DNA of 64,000 bases, from positions 1-64,000 of the forward strand of contig NZ_JAHLDU010000003.1 in assembly GCF_018861905.1 (NCBI RefSeq), written 5' to 3'. Each line of letters begins with the position of its first letter. Within the stretch, counting starts at the first letter, position 1. The notes below the pieces were generated by a model. It saw nothing but the letters and a program-made list of their open reading frames with translations, did no database searches and had not been told where the DNA came from. Below are positions 9,780-18,856 of the stretch, piece after piece. The position numbers and the translations under genes are program-made. The stretch is from Clostridium sp. DSM 17811. Its GTDB lineage: Bacteria; Bacillota; Clostridia; Clostridiales; Clostridiaceae.

Positions 9780-10565
9780 ATGAAGTTCAGAAAAAATATA
9801 TTTTTAGAAATTACACAGCAGAAAATTTCAAGTATAGAATTTTCTAAACATTTGATTTTTAATAAGTTATATAATATTTCTAATAAAAATACATATTATA
9901 AGGATGATTCCAATGCAAAAAAGTTTCAAATTGATATAAAAAATAAGAATTTATACGTTTTGATTGAAGGTGAAACAGTATACATAAGACTTGTAACATT
10001 GCCAATAGTTAGAAAATATTTAATAAATGATATGATTAAAAATGAATTAAGGTATTATTATAAGGATATAAATCAGATCTCATTCACCTATAAGTTAATT
10101 AAAGAGGATAAAACCAATATGGAGATATTAGTTTTTTGCTTAAAGGGAAATAATCTAGATATGTTAGAAGATAGTATTAATAATGTTACTTTCAAAAAAG
10201 TAAACCTAATTCAATTTTGTTTTAAAAACTTTTATGCAAACAAAATCCATGTAAAAAACTATATAATGGTATTTTATTATAACAGTAATTTATATTATTT
10301 AATATGCAACAATAATGAGATTGTAGCTAACAATAGTGTAAATCTTAAGGAAGTCGCCTTATCAAAATTTTCGAAATCAATGAATGAATTTTTAGAACAA
10401 TATAATGATTATGCAAAATCCTGCGAAAAAATATATTATTCAAATATATCACAATTAGATATTGAATCAGATATTAAAAAATTCGAATATTTACAATTGC
10501 CGCATCAAACACTAGACGAGTTAAAGAGAGAAGAATTGTTGAAATATATAATATTAAAGGGGTAG
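9780..10565 (+). CDS. PilM-like pilus assembly protein
   Basis: 261 residues, predicted cytoplasmic, with no membrane segment. Segments such as VTLPIVRKYLINDMIKNELRYYY resemble the substrate-loop region of the actin-like PilM family (LPxxxxxEmixyEl), and its position before two bitopic PilN/PilO-like genes supports the call. The ATPase motifs of canonical PilM are weak or absent, so it may be a degenerate relative. GGGAGG precedes the ATG. Confidence 0.55.
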   Translation: MKFRKNIFLEITQQKISSIEFSKHLIFNKLYNISNKNTYYKDDSNAKKFQIDIKNKNLYVLIEGETVYIRLVTLPIVRKYLINDMIKNELRYYYKDINQISFTYKLIKEDKTNMEILVFCLKGNNLDMLEDSINNVTFKKVNLIQFCFKNFYANKIHVKNYIMVFYYNSNLYYLICNNNEIVANNSVNLKEVALSKFSKSMNEFLEQYNDYAKSCEKIYYSNISQLDIESDIKKFEYLQLPHQTLDELKREELLKYIILKG

Positions 10566-10571
10566 ATAATT

Positions 10572-11018
10572 CTGAAAAAAAATGCATTTATTCCTAATTG
10601 GTATATTGATAAAAAGAATAAAACAAAAATGAAGATAATAAAAATGGGTATTATGCTATTTTTCATATTAGATATCATTTTGCTAGGGCTTATATTAAAT
10701 ATCGCGAATAAAACAGGAAATATAGAGGTTGAAAGCATTAGTAATCAAAAGAACAGTGGTATTAAGCTTAGAACAAAACAGGATACAATTATTATTGAGA
10801 AATATAACAAACTAAATAATTTTTTAAAGGAAAATGGTTTGAATTACAAGGATATTAAAATAATTGATAATAGCTTTGAAATGAATATAGAAGTCAAAAA
10901 TTATGAAGAATATATTAAAGTAATAAGTTGCATAGAGAATAAATACCACGTGAAAAAATTAACCCCCAATATTAAAGAGAAAGACAAATTTACCTTTAAT
11001 ATTAAATGTGAGGTATAA
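10572..11018 (+). CDS. PilN-like bitopic pilus assembly protein (probable non-ATG start)
   Basis: Residues encoded from 10572 read (L/M)KKNAFIPNWYIDKKNK, matching the PilN N terminus (NLLP-like motif) that sits in the cytoplasm and binds PilM. A membrane helix (GIMLFFILDIILLGLIL) and a periplasm-side coiled domain follow. The first ATG is at 10629 and would delete the FIPNWY motif. A good AAAGGGG site at 10556-10562 lies 7 to 9 bases from in-frame ATT (10569) or CTG (10572), so I place the start at CTG. This gives about 148 residues. Confidence 0.55.
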   Translation: MKKNAFIPNWYIDKKNKTKMKIIKMGIMLFFILDIILLGLILNIANKTGNIEVESISNQKNSGIKLRTKQDTIIIEKYNKLNNFLKENGLNYKDIKIIDNSFEMNIEVKNYEEYIKVISCIENKYHVKKLTPNIKEKDKFTFNIKCEV

Positions 11019-11019
11019 G

Positions 11020-11424
11020 ATGTATAAAAATCGACAGTCTGAATGTATGTTAGTTATACTTATGATGATAATGGCTGTTTTATCTTTTGAATTTATAATT
11101 GTTAAAAATAAACTTATAACATATAAAGGTAATAAAGCAATTAGTAGTATTACTGCTAAAAACGTCAAAAGCGTTGAGAAATTTGGATATAGTGATATTT
11201 TAGAATGTTTAAGCAAAAATAAAGACTTTAAGGTAGAATCCATTAATATGATGGAAAATGAAAAATGTAATGTTGAAGTTAATTACAAAGGGGATTTAAA
11301 TTTATTATATAGTTCATTAGTTAAGTTAACTGAAAGCAAAAATTTATTAAATGTAAGTAAAATTATTATTAACAAAGATACTAAAATTACAAATATAGAG
11401 ATTGATTTTAAAAAGAATAAGTGA
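11020..11424 (+). CDS. PilO-like bitopic pilus assembly protein
   Basis: 134 residues: a short cytoplasmic N terminus, a membrane helix (MLVILMMIMAVLSFEFII) and a small extracytoplasmic domain, the PilO layout. The ATG at 11020 has GAGGT 6 bases upstream, at the very end of the PilN-like gene. It is the last gene of the pilus operon. Family assignment is by position and topology rather than by conserved residues. Confidence 0.5.
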   Translation: MYKNRQSECMLVILMMIMAVLSFEFIIVKNKLITYKGNKAISSITAKNVKSVEKFGYSDILECLSKNKDFKVESINMMENEKCNVEVNYKGDLNLLYSSLVKLTESKNLLNVSKIIINKDTKITNIEIDFKKNK

Positions 11425-11633
11425 TTAATTGAAATATTTGCTCTGATTTTAGGGAGAGGATATTTTAATTAATGATTTTTATTAAAATATATACACTTTA
11501 AATGGTATACTTATAAAAAAGACATAAAATTATTCAAATAATATATATTTATATTTGCAAATATCCTTAAGTTTTGATAAAATAACATTGTTCCACTGTA
11601 ATGTTTATATTTAGTGGAGTGCAAACGTAATGA

Positions 11634-11664
11634 TTGGTATTAATTTACCTAATAAGGTTATAAT
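11634..11664 (+). promoter_or_regulatory. Possible promoter for efp
   Basis: TTGGTA (11634-11639) and TATAAT (11659-11664) lie upstream of efp, but the spacer is 19 bases, longer than usual. The 286-base gap 11425-11710 otherwise holds only AT-rich sequence with a weak inverted repeat (TTTTAAT/ATTAAAA near 11463-11487). Confidence 0.35.
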
Positions 11665-11710
11665 ATAAATGGGTTAATTGAATTATTTATAAATTTTGGA
11701 GGGATACTTA

Positions 11711-12268
11711 ATGATTTCAGCAGGCGATATAAGAAAAGGAACAACATTTGATGAAGGTGGACAAGTTTACACAGTTATAGATTTTTTACATGTAAAACCG
11801 GGTAAGGGAGCTGCATTTGTTAGAACTAAGTTAAGAAACGTTATAAACTCAGGGGTTACAGAAAAAACATTTAATCCTACTACAAAATTGCAAGAGGCAG
11901 TTATAGAAAGAAAAGAAATGCAATATTTATATGCAGCTGACGGACTATACTACTTCATGGATCAAGAAACTTTTGAACAAATACCACTTAACTACGAAAA
12001 AGTTGAAGATGCAATAAAATACTTAAAAGAAAATATGTTTGCTATAATAAAATTTTATAAGGATGAGGCTTTCTCAGTGGAGGCTCCAAACTTTGTAGAA
12101 TTACTTATAACTAGTACTGAACCAGGTGTTAAAGGTAATACATCTTCTAGTGTAACAAAACCAGCTACTGTAGAAACAGGAGCAATCATTCAAGTTCCAA
12201 TGTTCGTCAATGAAGGTGAAACTATAAGAATAGATACTAGAAATGGAGATTACATGCTAAGAGTTTAA
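11711..12268 (+). CDS. efp: Translation elongation factor P
   Basis: 185 residues, full length, with the KOW-like N-terminal domain and two OB domains. The modification loop reads [13 protein letters not shown], so the lysine in PGKG is the tip residue that enters the peptidyl-transferase centre. EF-P relieves ribosome stalling at polyproline. The ATG at 11711 ([10 protein letters not shown]) is preceded by GGAGGG. It is monocistronic and ends in the terminator at 12281-12307. Confidence 0.97.
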   Translation: MISAGDIRKGTTFDEGGQVYTVIDFLHVKPGKGAAFVRTKLRNVINSGVTEKTFNPTTKLQEAVIERKEMQYLYAADGLYYFMDQETFEQIPLNYEKVEDAIKYLKENMFAIIKFYKDEAFSVEAPNFVELLITSTEPGVKGNTSSSVTKPATVETGAIIQVPMFVNEGETIRIDTRNGDYMLRV

Positions 12269-12280
12269 ATTTCTATTTAA

Positions 12281-12307
12281 AAAGAGCCGATCGGTTCTTT
12301 TTTTTTG
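12281..12307 (+). terminator. Intrinsic terminator after efp
   Basis: AGAGCC-GATC-GGTTCT stem-loop (12283-12298) followed by an uninterrupted T-run. Confidence 0.8.
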
Positions 12308-12431
12308 TTCTTTTTTTGTTAACGAATACATATATTATGGGAATGGATCCGAATTTAAATAATATGTTTTAATTTATATGGAATATTATGCAAGGCAAAG
12401 AAATACAAATTATATATGGGAGGATGAGAAA

Positions 12432-13352
12432 ATGTTAATTACAAAAGATTTATTCGAAATACTACCTAAAACTATTAGAAATATTCTTGAGAAAGTTGAT
12501 AATTTGCAACAACTTGAAGAGATTAGAGTAAAAGTGAACAAGCCTCTGTTTATTCACATTGGCAGTAAAGAAAAAGTCTGGGAATATATTGCAACGCCAG
12601 ATGATTTAAAATACATAATGCAGAGGATAAGCAATTACTCCATATATGCCTTTGAAGACGAGATACGGCAAGGGTATATAACTATAAAAGGCGGACACAG
12701 AGTTGGATTATGTGGGATTTGTGTTATTGAAAATAATAGCATTAAGACCATTAAAGACATTTCGTCTATAAATATAAGAGCATGTAAAGAAATTATTGGA
12801 TGTGCGGACAAAGTTATGCCATATATTATTAATAATAATTCAGTATACAATACAATAATTATATCGCCTCCTAAATGTGGAAAAACAACTCTAATTAGAG
12901 ATATTTCGAGGCAGATATCACAGGGATATAAAGATATGAGTTTTAGAGGAAAGAACGTCTCTATAATTGATGAGCGGTCCGAGATAGCTGGTTCTTTTAA
13001 GGGAATACCGCAAATGGACGTTGGAGTGCGTACTGATGTACTAGATAATTGTCCTAAGAGTCAAGGAATTATGATGGCGATTAGAAGTATGTCACCTGAT
13101 GTGATAGTTTGTGATGAAATTGGTACTAAAAATGATATGGAAAGTATTTTAATGGCGTTAAATTCTGGAATTAGTTTAATTACAACTATTCATGGTTTTG
13201 GAATTGAAGATTTGTATAAAAGATTAGTTTTCAAGGATATTGTTGATAATTACGTATTTACGAGAGGGATAGTGCTTAGTAATAAAAAAGGAATTGGAAC
13301 AGTAGAACGTATTTATGATTTTACTAAGGGCATAGATGTATGGAGGTCGTAA
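12432..13352 (+). CDS. spoIIIAA: Stage III sporulation protein AA (ATPase)
   Basis: 306 residues. An AAA-type, secretion-ATPase-like protein with Walker A PPKCGKTTL and a DERSEIAG segment typical of SpoIIIAA. In the mother cell it energises the SpoIIIA-SpoIIQ feeding-tube apparatus. The ATG at 12432 follows GGGAGGATG; an upstream in-frame ATG at 12378 has no ribosome site. First gene of the eight-gene spoIIIA operon, which in the group is sigma-E controlled; I did not find a convincing sigma-E box. Confidence 0.95.
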   Translation: MLITKDLFEILPKTIRNILEKVDNLQQLEEIRVKVNKPLFIHIGSKEKVWEYIATPDDLKYIMQRISNYSIYAFEDEIRQGYITIKGGHRVGLCGICVIENNSIKTIKDISSINIRACKEIIGCADKVMPYIINNNSVYNTIIISPPKCGKTTLIRDISRQISQGYKDMSFRGKNVSIIDERSEIAGSFKGIPQMDVGVRTDVLDNCPKSQGIMMAIRSMSPDVIVCDEIGTKNDMESILMALNSGISLITTIHGFGIEDLYKRLVFKDIVDNYVFTRGIVLSNKKGIGTVERIYDFTKGIDVWRS

Positions 13353-13353
13353 T

Positions 13354-13872
13354 ATGATTAAAATAGTTGGGTGTCTTGTAATCTTAGTTGCGTCAACTAT
13401 GGCTGGATTTATATACAGCGAAAGGTTAAAATATAGGGTTTTTCAATTAAATGAAATTCAAAGAGCTGTTTATCAACTTCAAAATGAGATAACTTATGTA
13501 CATGCTCTTTTGCCAGATGCTTTTAAAAGTATAGCAGGGAAAACTAAAGAACCGATAAATGAACTATTTAATAAAACAAGTGAATTGTTAACTAACAACG
13601 AATACGAGAACGTATATGAAGCTATGAATAGTGCAATAAACCTAACAAAAGATAAATTATATATAAATTCTGATGATATAAATGTTATTTTGGATTTATC
13701 AAAAACACTTGGAGAATCTGATATTCAAGGTCAAAACAGTATGTTTCTGCTTACTATAGCAAATTTAAAAAAACAAATTACAATATCTGAAGAATATATG
13801 AATAAGAATATAAAAATGTATAGATGTTTAGGGTTTTCTTTTGGGGCAATGATTGTAATAGTACTAATATAG
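13354..13872 (+). CDS. spoIIIAB: Stage III sporulation protein AB
   Basis: 172 residues with an N-terminal membrane helix, a helical cytoplasmic region and a C-terminal hydrophobic stretch, resembling GspF-type platform proteins. The start ATG at 13354 follows GGAGG one base after the spoIIIAA stop. Required for the SpoIIIA channel. Confidence 0.93.
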   Translation: MIKIVGCLVILVASTMAGFIYSERLKYRVFQLNEIQRAVYQLQNEITYVHALLPDAFKSIAGKTKEPINELFNKTSELLTNNEYENVYEAMNSAINLTKDKLYINSDDINVILDLSKTLGESDIQGQNSMFLLTIANLKKQITISEEYMNKNIKMYRCLGFSFGAMIVIVLI

Positions 13873-13887
13873 GGAGGAGGTTTTTAT

Positions 13888-14085
13888 GTGTTAGATGTTA
13901 GTTTACTGTTTAAAATAGGGGCAATAGGTATTCTCATTATTATTATTGATAAGATTTTAAAAAGTGGAGGCAAGGATGATATCGCTGTAGTTGCGAATTT
14001 AGCTGGAGTAATAATAATTCTTATGATGGTGATAAATTTAGTAAACAAACTGTTTACTTCTGTAAAAACTTTGTTTCAGTTTTAG
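13888..14085 (+). CDS. spoIIIAC: Stage III sporulation protein AC
   Basis: 65-residue membrane protein with two hydrophobic helices, the normal length for SpoIIIAC. The start is GTG at 13888; the overlapping ATG at 13886 runs into a stop after two codons. GGGAGGAGG upstream. Confidence 0.93.
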   Translation: MLDVSLLFKIGAIGILIIIIDKILKSGGKDDIAVVANLAGVIIILMMVINLVNKLFTSVKTLFQF

Positions 14086-14145
14086 GATGAACAGATAAAA
14101 ATAAAAAACTTTTATTCACTCGCAGAGGCAATCGAGGAGGGTGTT

Positions 14146-14529
14146 ATGGAAATAATCAAAGTTGTTGCATTCGCTTTCATAGCATTATTTATTGTGCTTA
14201 TATTCAAAGGTAGAAGAGATGATTTAGCTATTCAAGTTAGTATAGCAGCGGGAATATTGATATTTTTATTTATGGTAAACAAACTTACAATAATTCTGGG
14301 GTTTTTACAAACATTAGCAAATAAAGCTAATATTGATGTCGTCTATTTAAATACTGTTTTTAAAATACTGGGGATTGCCTATTTAGCTTCTTTTTGTAGT
14401 GAGATTTGCAGGGATGCTGGTCAGAGTAACATAGCAGGTAAAGTTGAATTTGCTGGAAAAATATTTATATTAGTTTTGGCAATACCAATTTTGATGGCAG
14501 TAATGCAATCTATTTTGAAAATAATGTAG
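14146..14529 (+). CDS. spoIIIAD: Stage III sporulation protein AD
   Basis: 127-residue polytopic membrane protein with at least three hydrophobic helices, homologous in pattern to SpoIIIAC in its N-terminal half, as is known for the AC/AD pair. GAGGAGG precedes the ATG. Confidence 0.93.
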   Translation: MEIIKVVAFAFIALFIVLIFKGRRDDLAIQVSIAAGILIFLFMVNKLTIILGFLQTLANKANIDVVYLNTVFKILGIAYLASFCSEICRDAGQSNIAGKVEFAGKIFILVLAIPILMAVMQSILKIM

Positions 14530-14538
14530 AGGTGTAGG

Positions 14539-15732
14539 ATGAGAAAATGTAAAACGAAGAAACGAAATATGAAGAGAATTAATATGAAAAAGATTTTACT
14601 GATTTTATTATTTTTATTATCGCTGAACATTAGTGTACAAGCTACTCAGATAGGTAAGATAGGGGAAAAACAGCAAACTGAAATAAATAATTTATATGAC
14701 TACATTTCTAATGTTAAATCTCAATATGAAATATTTAACGATATGCAGCCACAAACTTTTGTAGAGCAATTTATAAAAACTGGTGATAATGGTTTAAGTT
14801 TTAATAAAACATCAACTTTCATTATTAGATACACGTTTAAAGAGGTTATTGCATGCATGGAATTAATTGGGAGCCTTATGATTATTGCTATTATTTGTGC
14901 GATGCTAAATAATCTTCAAAGTGCCTTTAACAGAGATAGTTTATCCAATATTGCTTACCTTGCGTGTTATGGTGTAATGATTTTAATGATAACTAAAAGT
15001 TTTTATGTAGTAGCAGAGCTTGCTAAAAATACGATTGTTAGTATGTCTAATTTTATGTCAGCACTTATTCCAGTACTCATGATGCTCTTAGCAAGCGTTG
15101 GTGGATTTGCAGAAGCAACGCTGCTCGATCCTGTGATTATGGGTTTTGCAACGGTAAGTTCTAGGATATATGTAGATATTATTATTCCTATAATATTTAT
15201 GAGCTTTGTAATGCAGTTTGTGAGCAGTATATCTAGCGATTACAAAATAAAAAATCTAACAAAACTTTTAAAACAAACTGCTATTTGGATACAAGGAATA
15301 GTTATGACAGTGTTTATTGCGGTAATTACAATACGAAGCATTGCAGCAAAAACGTTAGATCAAGTTACTATAAAAACAGCAAAATTTGCGGTAGATACAT
15401 TTGTACCTGTAGTTGGAAAATGTTTATCAGATGCAATTTCTACAGTAGCTGGATACTCACTTCTTTTAAAGAGTGCTATAAGTGGGCTTGGGTTAATTGT
15501 TCTTATGGTAATAGTAATATTCCCTATTATAAAACTTCTGATTATGGCTTTTTTATATAAAGCGGCAGCTGCACTAATTGAACCGATAAGCGATAATCGC
15601 ACAGTAGAGTGTATAAATTCAGTAGGGGATTCTATTCTTCTTTTAATGTCTTGTGTAATATCGGTAAGTGTAATGTTTTTTATAATGGTTGCGATAGTAG
15701 CGGCTACTGGAAAAGGTATAATATCAGGATGA
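14539..15732 (+). CDS. spoIIIAE: Stage III sporulation protein AE
   Basis: 397 residues: a basic N terminus and signal-like helix (ILLILLFLLSLNISVQA), an extracytoplasmic segment, then a multi-pass membrane domain. SpoIIIAE is the large polytopic component of the mother-cell channel. GAGGTG precedes the start. A GC-poor gap of 67 bases follows before spoIIIAF. Confidence 0.94.
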   Translation: MRKCKTKKRNMKRINMKKILLILLFLLSLNISVQATQIGKIGEKQQTEINNLYDYISNVKSQYEIFNDMQPQTFVEQFIKTGDNGLSFNKTSTFIIRYTFKEVIACMELIGSLMIIAIICAMLNNLQSAFNRDSLSNIAYLACYGVMILMITKSFYVVAELAKNTIVSMSNFMSALIPVLMMLLASVGGFAEATLLDPVIMGFATVSSRIYVDIIIPIIFMSFVMQFVSSISSDYKIKNLTKLLKQTAIWIQGIVMTVFIAVITIRSIAAKTLDQVTIKTAKFAVDTFVPVVGKCLSDAISTVAGYSLLLKSAISGLGLIVLMVIVIFPIIKLLIMAFLYKAAAALIEPISDNRTVECINSVGDSILLLMSCVISVSVMFFIMVAIVAATGKGIISG

Positions 15733-15799
15733 TAATTGCCATATATACGTATATTTATATAGTAAATTTGATTCTAATCATAAAGGAGGTGGTGGTAAT

Positions 15800-16393
15800 T
15801 TGATTGAACTATTGAAAGTCTGGGTAACAAATATTACTATAGCTATATTTTTTATTACTGCGGTAGAGATGATTTTGCCAGACAATAACATGAAAAAATA
15901 TGCGAAATTTGTATTGGGTTTAATGTTGATTGTTGTAATAATAAACCCTATAATAAAAATCTTTGATAAGAACTTTGATTTGAATTCTTATTCTAATAAA
16001 GCAACAAGTTACATTGAGGGAAGTACTCAGCCTTCAGACATGAAGAAATATAAAGATATTAATATAGTAAATACAACGGAAAATTTTAAAAAAAATTTAC
16101 AGAAAGAGTGTATTACAAATTTAGAGCAGACCTATCCAGAAAATAAATACAATGCTGATGTCGATGTTGTTTATGATAGTAAAAATGGAGTTTTCAATAT
16201 TAATAGGGTGAAAATTGAAGTTGTTGATAGCGGAGTTCAAAGTATTAAAAGTATAAAAATTGATACACAAAGTGTGGATGCTTCTAATGAAAATGTTTTA
16301 ACAAACACTCAAGGGAAACAGATAAAGAAGTTTTTAAGTAATAAACTTAAAATATCTGATGATGTTATAACTGTTTATAAAGTAAATTCTTAA
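15800..16393 (+). CDS. spoIIIAF: Stage III sporulation protein AF
   Basis: 197 residues with two N-terminal membrane helices and a soluble C-terminal domain of the ring-forming YscJ/SpoIIIAH-like class. The start is TTG at 15800, supported by AAAGGAGGTGG. Confidence 0.92.
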   Translation: MIELLKVWVTNITIAIFFITAVEMILPDNNMKKYAKFVLGLMLIVVIINPIIKIFDKNFDLNSYSNKATSYIEGSTQPSDMKKYKDINIVNTTENFKKNLQKECITNLEQTYPENKYNADVDVVYDSKNGVFNINRVKIEVVDSGVQSIKSIKIDTQSVDASNENVLTNTQGKQIKKFLSNKLKISDDVITVYKVNS

Positions 16394-16442
16394 AACACAT
16401 GATTATTAATTGATATATAAATAAGAAAAGAGGGGGATTTCT

Positions 16443-17105
16443 ATGAACAATGATAATTTACTTAGTAAATTTACTGAGTTTATTAAAACAAAGATTAATA
16501 TTGGTAATGAAAGTAGCAAAAATGACAAAAGCAAAAAGTCTGATAAACTATTAGGAAATATAGTATTACTGATTTTGGTGGCAGTTGTAATAGTATTAGC
16601 AAGCAGTTCATTTAAGTCATCAAAGCCAACTTCAACTGCACAGACTGCAATAGATACCGAAACACAGAAAAATGCGACTGCGAAGGTAACCAATACGGCT
16701 GCAGTAAATGATTATGAAGCACAACTAGAAAGTAAACTTAAATTAACCCTTGAAGGGATGGAAGGGGTTGGAAAGGTACAAGTGATGATCTACTTTGAGA
16801 GTGGAGAGGAAAGTGTCCCTGCAGTAAATGTTAATGATTCTAAAAGCGTTACAAAAGAAGATGATAAAGCCGGTGGAACAAGAAATATAACTCAAGATAA
16901 TAATGGGAGCACTGTAGTTATGGAGAATAATGGGAGTGCGAATGAACCGTTAATTGTAAAAAAAATTAAGCCAATTATTACTGGCGTATGTGTAGTAGCA
17001 GAAGGATCAGGTGTGAAAATTACAGAACTTAGGATTAGACAGGCAGTGATTAATTTATTTAATTTGCCTGAGAACAAAGTTAATGTATATCCTATGAATA
17101 AGTAG
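16443..17105 (+). CDS. spoIIIAG: Stage III sporulation protein AG
   Basis: 220 residues: one membrane helix (LLGNIVLLILVAVVIVLAS) and a soluble domain with the conserved LEGMEGVGKVQVMI segment and an insert of low complexity before VKKIKPIITGVCVVAEG. SpoIIIAG forms a large ring in the intermembrane space. Confidence 0.93.
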   Translation: MNNDNLLSKFTEFIKTKINIGNESSKNDKSKKSDKLLGNIVLLILVAVVIVLASSSFKSSKPTSTAQTAIDTETQKNATAKVTNTAAVNDYEAQLESKLKLTLEGMEGVGKVQVMIYFESGEESVPAVNVNDSKSVTKEDDKAGGTRNITQDNNGSTVVMENNGSANEPLIVKKIKPIITGVCVVAEGSGVKITELRIRQAVINLFNLPENKVNVYPMNK

Positions 17106-17143
17106 CATATAATTTCTTAGAAAGGCAGATGGGGGGAAATATT

Positions 17144-17656
17144 ATGAATAAAAAACAGTCAGGTATAATTGTTACGTTGGTAGTTCTTATTGTGTTTGCA
17201 GGGTATCTTGCAACGAAGGTAAATGGTCCATTGTATGTAAATGACAGTGATTTTAGTAATGAGAAAAGTGCAATATCTTTAAAAGACACTAAAACTGCTT
17301 CAACTGCTTCAACTTATTTTGTAGAAGCAAAATTATCAAGAAATCAAGACAATGACAAAACTCTTCAAACTATTAAAACTTTAATTGATGATACTAATAC
17401 TCCAAAAGATCAAAAGGCAACTGCAGCTAAGCAATACTTAAACATATCGATGGCAGCTCAGAACCAATCAGACATCGAACTAGCATTAAAAGCCCAAGGG
17501 TTTGAAGAATCAATGTGCAGTATAGTTAATGACAAAGTACAAGTAGTAATTAAAACTGATAAAAAACAACTTACAGATGAGCAGCTTCGAAGCATTAAAG
17601 ATATTGTCATGAGTAAAACAAAACTAGAAAAAATTGAAGTTAAGATTAAACAATAA
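17144..17656 (+). CDS. spoIIIAH: Stage III sporulation protein AH
   Basis: 170 residues with one N-terminal membrane helix and a YscJ/FliF-like ring-building domain; it is the mother-cell partner of forespore SpoIIQ. The ATG at 17144 follows a GGGGGG tract. Last gene of the spoIIIA operon. Confidence 0.92.
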   Translation: MNKKQSGIIVTLVVLIVFAGYLATKVNGPLYVNDSDFSNEKSAISLKDTKTASTASTYFVEAKLSRNQDNDKTLQTIKTLIDDTNTPKDQKATAAKQYLNISMAAQNQSDIELALKAQGFEESMCSIVNDKVQVVIKTDKKQLTDEQLRSIKDIVMSKTKLEKIEVKIKQ

Positions 17657-17659
17657 TAT

Positions 17660-17688
17660 TTGTAAAAGAAATATTTATCTGCTATAAT
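17660..17688 (+). promoter_or_regulatory. Vegetative-type promoter for asp23
   Basis: TTGTAA (17660-17665), a 17-base spacer and a perfect TATAAT (17683-17688), 50 bases before the asp23 start. This is a sigma-A type element separating this gene from the sporulation operon. Confidence 0.6.
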
Positions 17689-17737
17689 AAATGTAGCATT
17701 ATCATGTTTTACCTAAGTTAAATAAGGGGGTATTACT

Positions 17738-18127
17738 ATGGAAGATAAAATTTTAAATGAAACTGAAATGGGTGTTGTTAAAATATCTGAGGATGTAGTT
17801 AGTGTCATAGCGGGACTCGCTGTTGCTGAAATACAGGGAATTGTTGGAATGAGTGCAAGTCTTGTTGGTGGAATAACTCAAATATTAAGTGGAAAGAAAA
17901 ATTTATCTAAAGGCGTTAAAGTCAATGTTGGAGAAAATAGTGCAATAATTGATTTACACGTTGTAGTTGAATATGGTATTAAAATTCCAGAAGTAACTGA
18001 AAAAGCACAAATAAATGTTAAAAAATCCGTAGAGCTTATGACAGGACTGGTAGTATCAGCAGTAAATGTGTATGTTCAAAATGTTGTATTACCTAAAACA
18101 GAAAAGCTTGAGGAAATAGAAGCATAG
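17738..18127 (+). CDS. Asp23/Gls24 family protein (YqhY-like)
   Basis: 129 residues covering the whole Asp23 domain (GVVKISEDVVSVIAGLAVAE near the N terminus and VVEYGIKIPEVTEKAQ in the middle). YqhY-type paralogues sit next to nusB or acc genes in many Firmicutes and affect lipid metabolism; membrane-anchoring partners such as AmaP are not encoded next to it. Confidence 0.88.
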   Translation: MEDKILNETEMGVVKISEDVVSVIAGLAVAEIQGIVGMSASLVGGITQILSGKKNLSKGVKVNVGENSAIIDLHVVVEYGIKIPEVTEKAQINVKKSVELMTGLVVSAVNVYVQNVVLPKTEKLEEIEA

Positions 18128-18131
18128 TAAT

Positions 18132-18163
18132 AAACACCCTCTCTAATCGGAGGGTGTTTATTT
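18132..18163 (+). terminator. Intrinsic terminator after asp23
   Basis: A perfect 10-bp stem AAACACCCTC / GAGGGTGTTT (18132-18141, 18150-18159) with an 8-base loop and following T residues. Confidence 0.8.
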
Positions 18164-18224
18164 ATATGTTTGTTATTCTTATGATAAGGTATAATATAGT
18201 ATGGAAAAATTAGGAGGATTACTA

Positions 18225-18620
18225 ATGAATAGAAGAAAGTCAAGAGAAACAGCAATGAAATTACTTTTTGAAATGTCAATAAACAAAGAAAAATATGAGG
18301 ATATAATTGAGAATTTTAAAGAGAACACCGATGTTGATTTAAATGACCTTGATATGTCATATATCACGAAGGTATTAGCTGGTATTCAAGAAAATGGTAA
18401 AGATATTGATAAAAACATTGAAAAATATTTAATTAAATGGAAACTTGCTAGGTTATCAAAAATGAATTTGGCTATATTAAGAATAAGTACATATGAAATA
18501 TTATATGAGGAAGAAATACCTAATAGGGTTTCTGTAAATGAGGGAATAGAACTAGCGAAGAAATATGGTGAGGATAGTTCTCCAGCATTTATAAATGGAA
18601 TACTCGCGAAGATGATTTAA
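18225..18620 (+). CDS. nusB: Transcription antitermination factor NusB
   Basis: 131 residues, all-helical, full-length. Recognisable segments are RRKSRETAMKLLFE at the N terminus and PNRVSVNEGIELAKKYG plus FINGILA at the C terminus. It binds boxA RNA with NusE to prevent early termination of rRNA transcription. The ATG at 18225 has TAGGAGG upstream. Confidence 0.95.
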   Translation: MNRRKSRETAMKLLFEMSINKEKYEDIIENFKENTDVDLNDLDMSYITKVLAGIQENGKDIDKNIEKYLIKWKLARLSKMNLAILRISTYEILYEEEIPNRVSVNEGIELAKKYGEDSSPAFINGILAKMI

Positions 18621-18646
18621 AATATTATATATTAATTAATAAGATA

Positions 18647-18780
18647 ACTAGTCAGTATACTAGCCTACATTGCGACTTACTTAGCCATTGGAACATCTGA
18701 TAGTAATTAACTATTAGGTGCTAAATTGGTTTTGTAATGCAAGATCTGAGGGGGTATATCTGATTAGTTTTTTATTTTTA
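18647..18780 (+). ncRNA. Candidate rod-like structured RNA or leader upstream of folD
   Basis: The 236-base gap nusB-folD folds on paper into one long rod. Closing helix AACTAGTCAG+TATAC (18647-18661) pairs with GTATA+CTGATTAGTT (18755-18770) with one bulged T. Further inward are CCT/AGG, TTGC/GCAA, TTAC/GTAA and TTAGC/GCTAA. The apical 10-bp helix ATCTGATAGT/ACTATTAGGT (18696-18720) has the loop AATTA. Three G-U pairs are legal only on the plus strand. A T-run follows the closing helix, so the rod could act as a terminator. It matches none of the THF, ZTP or T-box signatures I know. It may be a riboswitch/attenuator for folD or an independent small RNA. Confidence 0.5.
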
Positions 18781-18856
18781 GAAAAAACAATTAAAATTAT
18801 GTTAAAATATTCTGGTACTAGTTAATATTATAAAATGTATAAAAGGAGAGAAGAAT

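Noticed and set aside
18647-18780. THF or ZTP riboswitch, or T-box leader, upstream of folD.
   Set aside because: The conserved core sequences of these classes that I know are not present, so I leave the RNA unclassified.
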